Shown here: positions 37,882 to 47,942 of the stretch, piece by piece
Numbering within the stretch: position 1 is the first letter of the stretch
Layout: the number at the start of each line of letters is the position of its first letter
From: Actinomyces sp. oral taxon 414
GTDB lineage: Bacteria > Actinomycetota > Actinomycetes > Actinomycetales > Actinomycetaceae
NCBI RefSeq assembly: GCF_001278845.1
Contig: NZ_CP012590.1
Coordinates: 1,240,001-1,304,000, forward strand
Direction of reading: 5' to 3'
Length of the DNA: 64,000 nucleotides
Notes under the pieces: generated by a model
The model's database searches: none
What the model was told of the DNA's origin: nothing
Seen by the model: only the letters and a program-made list of their open reading frames with translations
Position numbers and translations under genes: made by a program

Positions 37882-39282
37882 GTGCAGTTGCAGTGGTGGT
37901 CCGTTCTGCCCTTCGCGACGATGCTCGCCAGTATTGCCGTCCTGCCGCTCGTGCCCGCCACCGCCCACTGGTGGGAGAGGCGGTCCAGCCAGCTCGCCGT
38001 CGCCCTGGTCCTGGGCGCGCCCGTGGCCGTGTGGATGTGGCTGGTCCTGGGATGGCAGGCCGTTTTCGCCTCCGTCGTCGAATACGGGCAGTTCATCGCC
38101 CTGCTCCTGGCCCTGTTCGTCGTCTCCGGCGGCATCTTCCTCAAGGGCGACATCGAGGCCACCCCGCGCAGCAACACCGCCTTCCTGGCCGTGGGCGCCG
38201 TGCTGGCCAGCTTCGTGGGCACCACCGGCGCCGCCATGCTGCTCATCCGCCCGCTGCTCAATACCAATGCCGAGCGCCGCTACCGGGTCCACACGGTGCT
38301 GTTCGCCATCTTCATCGTCGCCAACTGCGGCGGCCTGCTCACCCCGCTGGGCGACCCGCCCCTCTTCCTCGGCTTCCTGCGCGGCGTGCCCTTCACCTGG
38401 ACCCTCCACCTGCTGCCCGAATGGCTGTTCGTCAACGCCATGCTGCTGGCCGGCTACTTCGCCCTGGACAGCTACTACTACGCGCAGGAGCCCGCCGCCT
38501 CCGTCCGCCTGGACCGCGCCGAGATCGAACCGCTGGGCCTGCGCGGCGCCACCAATCTCGTGTGGTTCGCCGTCATTATCGCCGCCGTCGCCCTCGCCCC
38601 CTCCATTGACGCCGAGGCCATCGAGCACGGAGAGGCCGGCGTCATGGACTGGGTGCCGCTGCGGGAGATCATTATGCTCGGCGCGGCCCTGTGCTCCTAC
38701 CGGTTCGGGGACCGGCGCGCCCGCTTCGAGGACAACCAGTTCGAATGGGGGCCCATCGCCGAGGTCGCCACCCTGTTCATCGGCATCTTCCTGACCATGA
38801 TCCCGGCCCTGCACTACCTCGACGAGATCGCCGCCTCCCTGCCGCTGAACGAAATCACCTTCTTCGTCTTCACCGGTGGGCTGTCCTCGGTGCTGGACAA
38901 CGCCCCCACCTACGTCACTTTCTTCGAGATGGCCGGGCAGGTCCCCCACCCCGGCGGCGCGGACGTGGCGGGCGTGCCCGAGATCTACCTCGTGTCGGTC
39001 TCGCTGGGGGCGGTGCTGTGCGGGGCCATCACCTACATCGGCAACGGGCCCAACTTCATGGTCAAGTCCGTGGCCGAGGCCCGGGGCGTGGACATGCCGA
39101 GCTTCGGCGGCTACGTCGCCAAGACCTTCGCCCACCTGGTGCCGGTCCTGGCCGCCATGGTCTGCCTGTTCATCGCCGAGCCCGTCTGGGCCAAGGCGAT
39201 CGGAGCGGTGCTCGCCGCGGCGCTGCTGGCCAATGACGCCCGCCTCATCCGCGCCGGGAGGCGCCTGGCCCTCCAGGATTGA
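37882..39282 (+). CDS. Sodium:proton antiporter / CitMHS-type ion transporter
   Basis: 466 residues from GTG at 37882, with GAGGAG at proper spacing. About eleven or twelve helices. The inverted-topology signatures of the ion transporter superfamily are present: GGLLTPLGDPPLFLGF near 150 and TYIGNGPNFMVKSVAE near 385. SSVLDNAPTYVTFFEMAG also matches NhaD/CitMHS_2 members. The transported ion is probably Na+ in exchange for protons, but a carboxylate cannot be excluded. Single gene. Confidence 0.85.
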   Translation: MQLQWWSVLPFATMLASIAVLPLVPATAHWWERRSSQLAVALVLGAPVAVWMWLVLGWQAVFASVVEYGQFIALLLALFVVSGGIFLKGDIEATPRSNTAFLAVGAVLASFVGTTGAAMLLIRPLLNTNAERRYRVHTVLFAIFIVANCGGLLTPLGDPPLFLGFLRGVPFTWTLHLLPEWLFVNAMLLAGYFALDSYYYAQEPAASVRLDRAEIEPLGLRGATNLVWFAVIIAAVALAPSIDAEAIEHGEAGVMDWVPLREIIMLGAALCSYRFGDRRARFEDNQFEWGPIAEVATLFIGIFLTMIPALHYLDEIAASLPLNEITFFVFTGGLSSVLDNAPTYVTFFEMAGQVPHPGGADVAGVPEIYLVSVSLGAVLCGAITYIGNGPNFMVKSVAEARGVDMPSFGGYVAKTFAHLVPVLAAMVCLFIAEPVWAKAIGAVLAAALLANDARLIRAGRRLALQD

Positions 39283-39427
39283 GGCCGGGCGACCGTCGAG
39301 GAGGCCCCGCCCCGGGCGACGGCCCCTCGAGTTCTCATCGGGAGTGGTGGAGACGATCGGGCGGGGCCGGTCGAAGCCGTCACCGGGGGCCGTGGGCGCC
39401 GGCTCCGGCCGCACCAGGGTCGGATTC

Positions 39428-39549
39428 TGGCGCCCTGGGAGGATCGTTCGCGCCGACACCCCGGGCGGCCTCGGCGATTTCCGCATGATTCCGCGGTTTC
39501 TGTGGCGGTATGGTCGGGTGCGGGGCGGAACGATCCTCCCAGGGCGCCA
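39428..39549. repeat. Large inverted repeat with 22-bp perfect arms
   Basis: TGGCGCCCTGGGAGGATCGT and two further bases at 39428-39449 are complemented exactly at 39528-39549, enclosing 78 bp. The interior contains CCGCATGATTCCGCGG-type short repeats. It lies between the antiporter and DUF3097 genes, in a 446-bp gene-free stretch (39283-39728). The design resembles family C elements, but the sequence is different. Confidence 0.75.
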
Positions 39550-39657
39550 TTTCTCGCTTCGGGCGGGTCCACGGGGGCTGGGCCGTGAGCCCGATGAGAC
39601 GCATGGGGCGCCTGGCGGCCGAGCCCCGCCGGGACGGGGCCGGCCGACCGTGCCGAG

Positions 39658-39666
39658 TTATCCACA
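39658..39666 (+). other. Single consensus DnaA box
   Basis: TTATCCACA is the perfect DnaA-box consensus in an otherwise GC-rich stretch. It is isolated: no cluster of boxes, AT-rich unwinding region or origin-linked gene is nearby, so a replication origin is not implied. Confidence 0.35.
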
Positions 39667-39728
39667 GGATGTGCATTTTCCGCCGGTTTCGCGTGTCGTT
39701 TCCGCCGGTTTCGGTGAGAGGGGCGGGG

Positions 39729-40868
39729 TCAGCGGGTGCCCGGCGCGGTGACGAAGTCGATGAGCTCCTCCATGCGGCCCAGCAGGGCGGGCTCCAGGTC
39801 CTTGTAGTTGCGCACCGTCGCCAGGATCCGCCGCCAGCCGCGGGCGACGTCCGCCCGGGTGGCGTGCGGCCAGCCCAGCGCCTGAAGGGTGCCGTGCTTG
39901 ATGTCGGTGCCCCGTGGCACCTCCGGCCAGGAGCGCAGCCCCACCCGCTCGGGCTTGACCGCCTGCCACACGTCCACGTACGGGTGGCCCAGGACGAGCA
40001 CGTTCTCGCCGCCGGGCATTCGCGCCACCCGCTCGGCGATGCGCGACTCCTTCGAGCCGGCCACCAGGTGGTCGACCAGCACGCCCGCCCGCCGCTCCGG
40101 CGCCGGGCCGAACTCCGCCATGACCTCCTCGAGGTTGTCCACGCCGTCGAGCATGAGGACCACGACTCCTTCATGGCGCAGGTCGTCGCCCCAGACCTTC
40201 TCCACCAGCTCGGCGTCGTGCCCGCCCTCGACCCAGATCCGCGAGGCGCGGGCGACCTTCGCCGCCTCGCCCTCGACCGCGTAGGAGCCCGACGCCGTCA
40301 CCCGGCGCCCGCCGTGGCCGACCGCTCCGGTGCCGGGCCCGGGCGCGGCCCGCGGCGGGTCGAGGACCACGGGCCGCCCGTCGATCCAGAAGCCCGGCCC
40401 CAGCGGAAAGCCGCGGCGCGTCCCGCGGCGGTCCTCCAGGACGACGATGCGGCGCCCCCCGGACTTCTCCGTGGCGACGACGGCCCCCACGAAGCCGGTC
40501 TGGCGGTCCTCGACGACAAGCCCCCGGCGGACGGGCACGTGCACGGATTCGGGCCGGATCGCGTTCGGGCCCACCCGGTGCGGGTCGACGGCCAGGACGT
40601 CGCCGCCGTAGCGGTCGGCGGCGGAGGGCCGGGTCGGCGGGATCAGCGGGGCCGGCGAGGACCGGGCCGACGGGGGAGAAGCCGTCGAGGGGGAGGCCGA
40701 CGGCGGGGCGGGCCGACGGCGCGGCACCGCCCCTTCCGCGCCGGCCTCCTCCCTCGCGCCGGCCGCCCGGGACTCCCGCTCGGCCCGGGCGCGCAGGGCG
40801 GCGCGGCGCGCGGCGGTGGAACCGGGGACCACCCGGCGACGGGTCTGGGGCGTGTTCACCCTGGGCAC
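39729..40868 (-). CDS. DUF3097 family protein
   Basis: 379 residues. The first 85 are low-complexity Arg/Ala/Pro/Ser. The DUF3097 domain (about 85-375) starts DRYGGDVLAVDPHRVGPNAI and includes VVVLMLDGVDNLEEVMAEFG, LVAGSKESRIAERVA, NVLVLGHPYVDVWQAVKPER, and DIKHGTLQALGWPHATRADV. The family is restricted to actinobacteria and has no established function. It is commonly found beside hemW, hrcA and dnaJ, as here, and is divergent from hrcA. Confidence 0.88.
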   Translation of the reverse strand: MPRVNTPQTRRRVVPGSTAARRAALRARAERESRAAGAREEAGAEGAVPRRRPAPPSASPSTASPPSARSSPAPLIPPTRPSAADRYGGDVLAVDPHRVGPNAIRPESVHVPVRRGLVVEDRQTGFVGAVVATEKSGGRRIVVLEDRRGTRRGFPLGPGFWIDGRPVVLDPPRAAPGPGTGAVGHGGRRVTASGSYAVEGEAAKVARASRIWVEGGHDAELVEKVWGDDLRHEGVVVLMLDGVDNLEEVMAEFGPAPERRAGVLVDHLVAGSKESRIAERVARMPGGENVLVLGHPYVDVWQAVKPERVGLRSWPEVPRGTDIKHGTLQALGWPHATRADVARGWRRILATVRNYKDLEPALLGRMEELIDFVTAPGTR

Positions 40869-40917
40869 GGTAGGGGAAGGTCACGTCACAACGGCGGCAG
40901 ACCCGCCGCGCCCGGCG

Positions 40918-40923
40918 TAGGAT
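40918..40923 (+). promoter_or_regulatory. -10 box of hrcA-dnaJ
   Basis: TAGGAT fits TANNNT and overlaps the left edge of the CIRCE element, so HrcA binding would block the transcription start. No clear -35 is seen. Confidence 0.42.
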
Positions 40924-40948
40924 GGCACTCACGCCCCGCGAGTGCTAA
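40922..40948. promoter_or_regulatory. CIRCE element (HrcA operator)
   Basis: Left half ATGGCACTC and right half GAGTGCTAA separated by 9 nt, against the consensus TTAGCACTC-N9-GAGTGCTAA; the right half is perfect and the left has two mismatches. Upstream of hrcA, as expected for autorepression. Confidence 0.85.
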
Positions 40949-41003
40949 CCGCTGGCGGGAGCGGCGTCGGCTTCAGCAGCGCGAGGAAGGGGAGGCGACC
41001 GCC

Positions 41004-42074
41004 ATGGCAGACGACCGCCGCCTCAAGGTCCTCTCCGCCATTGTCACCGACTACGTGCGCACCCGTGAGCCGGTGGGTTCGCGCGCCCTGGTCGAGCGCT
41101 ACCGCCTGGGCGTCTCCCCGGCCACCATCCGCAACGACATGGCGGTCCTGGAGGACGAGGGCTACATCCACCAGCCGCACACGAGCGCCGGGCGCGTGCC
41201 CACCGAGAAGGGCTACCGGCTCTTCGTCGACCAGATCGCCCGCATTAAGCCGCTGTCCGCCCCCGAGCGCGCCGCCATCACCACGCTGCTGACCGGCGAG
41301 GCCGACCTGGAGCAGGTGGTGGCGCGCGCCGTGCGGGTCCTGGCCCGGCTCACCGGCCAGCTCGCCGTCGTGGAGTACCCCAGCCTGCGTTTGACGGCGC
41401 TGCGCCACCTCGAGCTCGTGGCCCTGGGCCCCACGCGCGTCCTGCTCGTCATTATCACGGACACCGGGCGCGTGGAGCAGCGCACCGTCGTCCTGAGCGG
41501 GGAGGGCGCCGACGTCGTCGACCCCCTCGCCCTGGGTCGGCTGCGCCTGCGGCTCAACTCCGCCCTGGTGGGGCGCCGGGCCGCCGAGGCCGTGCCGATC
41601 CTGGCGGCCCTGTCCCGGCAGGCGCCGGTCGAGGAGCGCGCCCTCCTGGCGGCCGTCACCAGCGTGCTCCTCGACGCCCTGCGGCCCGACGCCGAGGAGC
41701 GCTTCGTCGTGGCCGGCACCGCGAACCTGGCCCGCTCCACCCCCGACTTCTCCGCCCTGGGCGCGCTCCTGGACGCCATCGAGGAGCAGGTCGTCCTGCT
41801 GCGCCTGCTCGCCGACGCCGCCGCGGAGGGCGCGCGATCCCCGGGCGCCCCCGACGGCATGCGCGTGTCCATTGGCAGCGAAAATCGCGACGACGCCCTG
41901 GCGGAGGCCAGCGTCGTGACCGCCGCCTACGGGCCGGGCGGGGGCGACGCCGTCGCCCACCTGGGGGTCATCGGCCCCACCCGCATGGACTACCCCGCGA
42001 CCATGGCGGCGGTGCGCGCCGTCGCCCGCTACCTCTCGCGGTTCCTCGCCGGTCCGGGGGAGGCCCCCGCCTGA
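41004..42074 (+). CDS. hrcA: Heat-inducible transcription repressor
   Basis: 356 residues from ATG at 41004, with GGGGAGG upstream. The N-terminal winged helix (about 1-75) reads REPVGSRALVERYRLGVSPA, then TIRNDMAVLEDEGYIHQPHT and SAGRVPTEKGYRLFVD, the strongest family signature. The GAF-like and insert domains follow. It represses chaperone genes through CIRCE and is titrated by GroE. It is followed by dnaJ after 61 nt, in one operon under its own CIRCE. Confidence 0.97.
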   Translation: MADDRRLKVLSAIVTDYVRTREPVGSRALVERYRLGVSPATIRNDMAVLEDEGYIHQPHTSAGRVPTEKGYRLFVDQIARIKPLSAPERAAITTLLTGEADLEQVVARAVRVLARLTGQLAVVEYPSLRLTALRHLELVALGPTRVLLVIITDTGRVEQRTVVLSGEGADVVDPLALGRLRLRLNSALVGRRAAEAVPILAALSRQAPVEERALLAAVTSVLLDALRPDAEERFVVAGTANLARSTPDFSALGALLDAIEEQVVLLRLLADAAAEGARSPGAPDGMRVSIGSENRDDALAEASVVTAAYGPGGGDAVAHLGVIGPTRMDYPATMAAVRAVARYLSRFLAGPGEAPA

Positions 42075-42120
42075 CCGGCGCCCGCAGCCACCCCACCAAG
42101 CATCCCAGCCAGTTACGTAA

Positions 42121-43260
<1,140 letters not shown>

Positions 43261-43323
43261 CGGGCCGGCTGGGACGGCGGCGTTCGACGGCGGCGGCGCG
43301 CCGGGGCTGCGTCCGGGCGGGCC

Positions 43324-44148
43324 TCAGCGCCCGGGCCAGTAGTGGGAGTCCGGGGTGGGCCGGGCGCCGAAGATGGCCTGGCCCACGCGCACGCAGGTCG
43401 ACCCGCCCTCGATGGCCAGCTCGAAGTCGCCGCTCATGCCCATGGACAGCCCGCCGTCGCCGACCGTGCCCGCCTCCAGACCGGCGTCGCGCAGGGAGCG
43501 CATGAGGCGGAAGCACTCGCGGATGCGGTCCTGGTCGTCGGTGTGGGCGGCCAGGGTCATCAGGCCCCGGACCCGCAGCGAGGAGTAGGCGGGCAGGGCC
43601 CCCAGGAAGCCCGCCACCTCCTCCGGGGCGAGCCCGAATTTGGAGGCCTCGCCCGAGGAGTTGACCTGCACGTACACGTCCAGGCCGCGTCCGGCGGCCT
43701 GCAGCCGGCGGTCGAGGGCCTCGGCCACGCGCAGGGAGTCCAGGGCCTGGAACTCGTGGGCGAAAGCGGCCACATCCCTGGCCTTATTGGTTTGCAGGTG
43801 CCCGATCATGGCCCAGTGGATGTCGAGGTCGGCCAGGTTCTCCGCCTTGCGGGCGGCCTCCTGGACCTTGTTCTCGCCCATCTGCGTGATGCCAGCGGCG
43901 TAGGCGGCGCGCAGCCGCTCCTCGGACACCGTCTTGGTCACGGGCAGCAGCCGGATCTCCGCGGCGTCCCGCCCGGCGCGCGCGGCGGCGGCGTCGATGC
44001 GGGCGCGCACGGCCGCCAGGTTCGCGGCGATCTGCTCGGCCGTCCCGGCGCGGGCCGGGAAGGCGTCCGACGGCGTCGCCGCGCCGGGAGCGCCGGGAGC
44101 GGGGGAGGACTGCGGGGCTGGTTGCGGGGCTGGTTCGGACTCGGTCAT
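43324..44148 (-). CDS. YggS-family pyridoxal phosphate homeostasis protein
   Basis: 274 residues from ATG at 44148; further upstream frame lies antisense to rsmE. The first 35 residues are Pro/Ala-rich. LLPVTKTVSEERLRAAYAAG contains the PLP-binding Lys; GENKVQEAARKAENL, HWAMIGHLQTNKARDVA, VYVQVNSSGEASKFGL and GLSMGMSGDFELAIEGGSTC VR-type blocks match the family. The protein carries PLP and balances free vitamin B6 and amino-acid pools rather than catalysing a known reaction. Divergent from rsmE. Confidence 0.93.
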   Translation of the reverse strand: MTESEPAPQPAPQSSPAPGAPGAATPSDAFPARAGTAEQIAANLAAVRARIDAAAARAGRDAAEIRLLPVTKTVSEERLRAAYAAGITQMGENKVQEAARKAENLADLDIHWAMIGHLQTNKARDVAAFAHEFQALDSLRVAEALDRRLQAAGRGLDVYVQVNSSGEASKFGLAPEEVAGFLGALPAYSSLRVRGLMTLAAHTDDQDRIRECFRLMRSLRDAGLEAGTVGDGGLSMGMSGDFELAIEGGSTCVRVGQAIFGARPTPDSHYWPGR

Positions 44149-44229
44149 GACACTGGACGCTAGCACCGGCGCGCCCGCTCGGTCGGGCGCGTTCGCAGGG
44201 TGACCCGCAGTCCGACCGCGGTCCGACCG

Positions 44230-44235
44230 TAGGCT
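44230..44235 (+). promoter_or_regulatory. -10 box (TAGGCT) of rsmE, leaderless
   Basis: TAGGCT ends 6 nt before the GTG at 44242. No ribosome site can fit between. Confidence 0.45.
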
Positions 44236-44241
44236 GGGGCC

Positions 44242-45099
44242 GTGACCGCCCCCGTCTTCATCCTCACCATCGACACCCTCGAGCCCGCCGGAGCGGCCGC
44301 GCGCGCCGTCGCCGGCGACGTCCTGACCCTGACGGGCCCCGAAGCGCGCCACGCGGTGAGCGTGCGCAGGCTGCGGGCCGGGGAGCGGGTGGACCTGGTC
44401 GACGGCGCCGGGCTGCGGCTGGTGTGCGAGGCGGCGGTCCCCGGCTCGGACGGCGTCGGGGACCGCCCGGACCGGTCTGTCCGTCCGGATCGCCCCAGGC
44501 GCTCGGGCGGCCCGGACCGCCTGAGCGTGCGGGTTCTGGAGCGGGTGGAGGAGCCCGAGCCCCCCGTGCGACTGGCCCTCGTCCAGGCGCTGGCCAAGGG
44601 CGGGCGCGACGAGCAGGCGGTGGAGACCGCCACGGAGGTCGGCGTCGACCTCGTCGTGCCGTGGCGGGCCGGCCGGTGCGTGTCCGTGTGGAACGGGCCC
44701 AGGGCCGCCAGGGGCCGCGCCCGCTGGGAGGCGACCGCCCGCGAGGCCGCCAAGCAGGCCCGGCGCGCCCGGGTGCCGCGGGTCGAGTCGGACCGCTCCA
44801 CGCGCGAGCTCGCCGCCTGGGTGCGCGGGGTGACGGATGCCGGGGGAGCGGTGCTCGTCCTCCACGAGGAGGCGGGGACCCCCATTGGCGCGGCGGCCCT
44901 GCCGGAGCCCGGCGACGGGCGGGCGCCGGTCCTGGCCGTCGTCGTCGGCCCCGAGGGCGGCATCGGCGAGGAGGAGGTGGCGGCCCTGGAGGGGGCCGGA
45001 GCGAGGGCGGTGCGGCTGGGGCCGCACGTCATGCGCACGGCCAGCGCCGGACCGGTCGCGCTGGCCCTCCTCGCCGAGCGGTCGGGGCTGTGGGGCTGA
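44242..45099 (+). CDS. rsmE: 16S rRNA (uracil1498-N3)-methyltransferase
   Basis: 285 residues from GTG. An N-terminal PUA-like domain (ARHAVSVRRLRAGERVDLVD) is followed by an insertion rich in Asp/Arg/Pro (about 72-95) and the SPOUT methyltransferase domain. VQALAKGGRDEQAVETATEV, VVVGPEGGIGEEEVAALEGA and RLGPHVMRTASAGPVALALL form the deep trefoil knot that binds SAM. It methylates U1498 near the decoding centre. Confidence 0.94.
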   Translation: MTAPVFILTIDTLEPAGAAARAVAGDVLTLTGPEARHAVSVRRLRAGERVDLVDGAGLRLVCEAAVPGSDGVGDRPDRSVRPDRPRRSGGPDRLSVRVLERVEEPEPPVRLALVQALAKGGRDEQAVETATEVGVDLVVPWRAGRCVSVWNGPRAARGRARWEATAREAAKQARRARVPRVESDRSTRELAAWVRGVTDAGGAVLVLHEEAGTPIGAAALPEPGDGRAPVLAVVVGPEGGIGEEEVAALEGAGARAVRLGPHVMRTASAGPVALALLAERSGLWG

Positions 45100-45131
45100 G
45101 GGCGACGGCTCGGCCCGAGGGGATTTCTAGC

Positions 45132-45989
45132 ATGGCGCTCGTGAACACCAATCTCATGAGCAACGATCTGAACTTCTACGCCCTGGTGTCCGGCCCGGTC
45201 CCCAGCCCCTTCCGGAACTGGCGCGGCAGGCGCTCCCTCCTGGACGTGCTCCTTCGGCGGCGGCGCGACAGCGGCCTCCCCCTGGATATGGTGCCCCTGA
45301 GCGTCGTCGATCTCGGGGTGCTGCACGTGCCCTCCGGACGCCTCGAGGCCTGCGACCCCTTCGTCACCCTCGGCCGCGACATCGTCTTCGCCGTCGAGCC
45401 GGGCGACTACCCGGTCAAGGCCACCGTCGCCGACATCTCCAAGGAGCACGACGGCTCCCATGAGCGCAATGCGTACCTGTCCCTCGTGCTGGCCGACGGC
45501 GAGGCGGCCGCCGTCGAACCGGCGCGGCGGGCCATAGGCTGGAAGGGAGCCGTGTGCGTGGACGCGGGCACGGTCGCCTTCGTCGATCGCGTGGCCGCCG
45601 TCGCCATGTCGGCCCTGGCCGACGGCGCCAACCTCTACGACGAGTTCGAGCCCGAGCCCTGGTGCGGCCCCCTGGACTCGCCCGATCACTACCGGGAGGG
45701 GATGGCCAATATCGTCATGCCCCTGGACGGGGCGGGGGAGAACATCATTATGGCGTTGTCCGGCTGGGGCGACGGCGTCTACCCGGTCATGCTCACCCGC
45801 GATGCCGACGGCGCCCCGCTGGGCCTGCACATCGACCTGGGCGTGGTGGGCGAGTTCGCCGACGACGACGAGGACGAGCAGGACGGGGCCGGGGCCGAGA
45901 GCACGAACGCCGACGGGGCCGGGGACGCCGACGGGGCCGGGGCCGAGAGCACGGACGTCGAGGAGAGCGCCCGACGAGGACTCGCCTAG
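45132..45989 (+). CDS. DUF4241 domain protein, first of a tandem pair
   Basis: 285 residues from ATG at 45132, with GAGGGGA upstream. PLSVVDLGVLHVPSGRLEAC, DPFVTLGRDIVF and VEPGDYPVKATVAD match DUF4241, whose function is not established. HIDLGVVGEFADDDEDE leads into an acidic repetitive tail in which DGAGAEST occurs twice. A paralogue lies 1 nt downstream, so this is a local duplication. The family is frequent among accessory genes, sometimes near toxin-immunity loci, but a role as immunity protein is only a guess. Confidence 0.8.
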   Translation: MALVNTNLMSNDLNFYALVSGPVPSPFRNWRGRRSLLDVLLRRRRDSGLPLDMVPLSVVDLGVLHVPSGRLEACDPFVTLGRDIVFAVEPGDYPVKATVADISKEHDGSHERNAYLSLVLADGEAAAVEPARRAIGWKGAVCVDAGTVAFVDRVAAVAMSALADGANLYDEFEPEPWCGPLDSPDHYREGMANIVMPLDGAGENIIMALSGWGDGVYPVMLTRDADGAPLGLHIDLGVVGEFADDDEDEQDGAGAESTNADGAGDADGAGAESTDVEESARRGLA

Positions 45990-45990
45990 C

Positions 45991-46701
45991 ATGACGCTTA
46001 TGAGCAACGATCGCACGAGCAACGACTTGAGCTTCTACGCCCTCACATCCGGCCCGGTCCCCAGTCCGTTCGCGGAGGACGACGGGGCCGCGAACCCGGT
46101 GCCCCTGAGCGTCGTCGACCTCGGGGTGCTGCGCGTGCCCTCGGGGCGCGTCGAGGCCTGCGACCCCTTCGTCTGCCTCGGTGACGGCCCGGTCTTCGAG
46201 GTAGAGCCGGGCGACTACCCGGTCAGGGCCACCATCGCCGACGTCTCCGATGAGCGCGACGGCTCCCACGAGCGCGAGGCGTACCTGTCCCTCGTGCTGG
46301 CCGACGGCGAGGCGGCCTCCGTCGAGGTTGCGCCGCAGCTCTCAGGTTCGGACTGGGGCGTGGGCGTGGACGCGGGCACGGTCGCCTTCGTTGACCACGA
46401 CGCCGTCGCCACCGCCATGCCGCCGCGGGAGGAATCCGACTGGTACGACGACATCTTCGACTCCGGGGAGCCCGACTCCTGGTTCGCCCTCATGGACTCG
46501 CCCGATCACTACCGGGCGGGGGCGGCCAATATCGTCATGCCGCGGGCGGGGGCGGGGGAGAACGTCGTCCTGTCGCACTCCGGCTGGGGCGACGGCGTCT
46601 ACCCGGTCATGCTCACCCGCGACGCCGACGGCGCCCCGCTGGGCCTGCACATCGACCTGGGCGTGGTGGGCGAGTCCGACGACGAGGACGAGGAGGAGTG
46701 A
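45991..46701 (+). CDS. DUF4241 domain protein, second of a tandem pair
   Basis: 236 residues from ATG at 45991, 1 nt after the first copy's stop. Shares with it the N-terminal SNDL-FYAL-SGPVPSPF, the central core (LGVLRVPSGRVEACDPFV, EPGDYPVRATIAD) and a nearly identical C-terminal block (SGWGDGVYPVMLTRDADGAP). It lacks the Arg-rich insertion near residue 30 and the repetitive acidic tail. The middle (about 125-165) is diverged. Probably translated with the first gene. Confidence 0.8.
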   Translation: MTLMSNDRTSNDLSFYALTSGPVPSPFAEDDGAANPVPLSVVDLGVLRVPSGRVEACDPFVCLGDGPVFEVEPGDYPVRATIADVSDERDGSHEREAYLSLVLADGEAASVEVAPQLSGSDWGVGVDAGTVAFVDHDAVATAMPPREESDWYDDIFDSGEPDSWFALMDSPDHYRAGAANIVMPRAGAGENVVLSHSGWGDGVYPVMLTRDADGAPLGLHIDLGVVGESDDEDEEE

Positions 46702-46853
46702 GGACCGGCCGGACGGGGCCGGGCTCTTCGGCCGGGATTTGAGCTCCGCCGGGCCGGACCGTCAGGCCGGACCGCCGGGCTGGTGCCCGACCCACGAGGA
46801 CCTCGCGCCCCGGGTCGGGCACCGGCTTGGCCGCGGGCCGTGCGGCGCCGATC

Positions 46854-47201
46854 TCAGTCGTCGAAGTCGAAGCCCTCGGCGTCGGCCTCGACGACCAGGG
46901 CGGTGAGGGCCCGCGGGTCGGTGAGGTAGGGGGTCAGGACGTGGGCGAGGCGCTCCATGGCGGGGCGCGGCCCGTAGACGCAGAACATGCCGCCCTCGGG
47001 GTCGGTGTCCGGCTCGTCGAGTTCGCCCTTCTCAACGAGCCTGCGCACGACACCCTCCCAGAAGTACCCGTTGGGCTCATGGCCGAGGGATGCGACGACG
47101 TCGGCCGTGGCGGGAACGTCGGCGTCGAAGAAGCAGGAGGTGGAGCCCGTGTCCTCGGAGTCGAGCAGGCGGATGAAGTCGGGGGTGGTCGGGATGGTCA
47201 T
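46854..47201 (-). CDS. Imm51-like immunity protein
   Basis: 115 residues, acidic. NGYFWEGVVRRLVEKG, then DTDPEGGMFCVYGPRPAMER, then LAHVLTPYLTDPRALTALVV, fits Imm51, a family of immunity proteins for polymorphic or contact-dependent toxins; the D-P-E-x-x-M-F-x-x-Y core is typical. Single gene with no toxin in the window. Convergent with the DUF4241 pair. Confidence 0.65.
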   Translation of the reverse strand: MTIPTTPDFIRLLDSEDTGSTSCFFDADVPATADVVASLGHEPNGYFWEGVVRRLVEKGELDEPDTDPEGGMFCVYGPRPAMERLAHVLTPYLTDPRALTALVVEADAEGFDFDD

Positions 47202-47783
47202 GGCGGCCTTCCGGGTCGGTGGTCGGATGCGGGGCTCCTCCTGGAGGGGGTTCAGGGCCGGGTGGATGCCGGTGCGCCTACGTTAGCGTCGCCGTCCGAC
47301 ACCTTCGCGATCCGGATCGGGCCCGGACCGGCGGCCCGGACCGCCGGTCACCATATTCCCAAGCTCTTCACAGGTCGAATGTGGCGGTCCCTCAGGTCCG
47401 TCGGGTTACATATGAATCACCGCCGGACGGACGGGGGTCGCGAGGGTTGGGGAACCCGATGACCGCCCTCGTCCGAGATGACCCAGGGTCCAGGGAGCCC
47501 CGGGCCGGTCGCTCCGGCGAAGGAGGGAGACTCCCCAGTTGGGACCTGGGAGCGAGCCCCTCGACGACAAGGGCCCGCGGGCCGGGAGAGACAACCCGGT
47601 ACCGTGGGCCATGTCATGTCCGCGGCCGCGGCGGCCACCGCCGGTGCCGCCCGGCCTGCTGATCCTGCGAACCGCCTGAACCACAAGCCCTGGACTTGTA
47701 AGCGTCGGAAAATAAGTGTGTCGCCTGTGCCCGGGAAAGGACCGCCGCGGTAGCGTCGGGGCGAGGAACCTGGAGGATCGACA
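47202..47783. other. Gene-free stretch of about 580 bp
   Basis: Between the Imm51 and TetR genes. A 7-bp inverted repeat (GTCCGTC with GACGGAC) surrounds an A/T-richer segment near 47396-47432. I looked for a c-di-AMP riboswitch or tRNA signature and saw none that I can support. Nothing further is recognised. Confidence 0.4.
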
Positions 47784-47942
47784 ATGACCGCGACCGAGCG
47801 CCCGCCCGCCCCCGCTCCGCCCGATTCCGCCCCGTCCGCCCCGATCGGGCCCGCCGGCCCCGGTTCGCCCGCCGCCGCCCCCGTCCAGGTCGGGTCCGAC
47901 CTGCCCGCCGGGCCCGATTCCGCCTCCGGGGGCGGAGAGTGA
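47784..47942 (+). CDS. Small low-complexity ORF upstream of and overlapping tetR
   Basis: 52 residues from ATG with a strong ribosome site (GGAGG, 7 nt before). The product (MTATERPPAPAPPDSAPSAP and on) is nearly all Pro, Ala, Gly and Ser, so it is unlikely to fold. Its TGA overlaps the GTG of the regulator (GTGA), so its main role may be translational coupling. The regulator could alternatively be translated alone. Confidence 0.4.
   Translation: MTATERPPAPAPPDSAPSAPIGPAGPGSPAAAPVQVGSDLPAGPDSASGGGE

Noticed and set aside
39658..39666. Replication origin around the consensus DnaA box
   Set aside because: Only one box, with no cluster, AT-rich region or dnaA/dnaN/rpmH nearby.
47202..47783. 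Possible c-di-AMP or other riboswitch
   Set aside because: The GC-rich stretch has hairpin potential, but the conserved riboswitch core sequences could not be matched.
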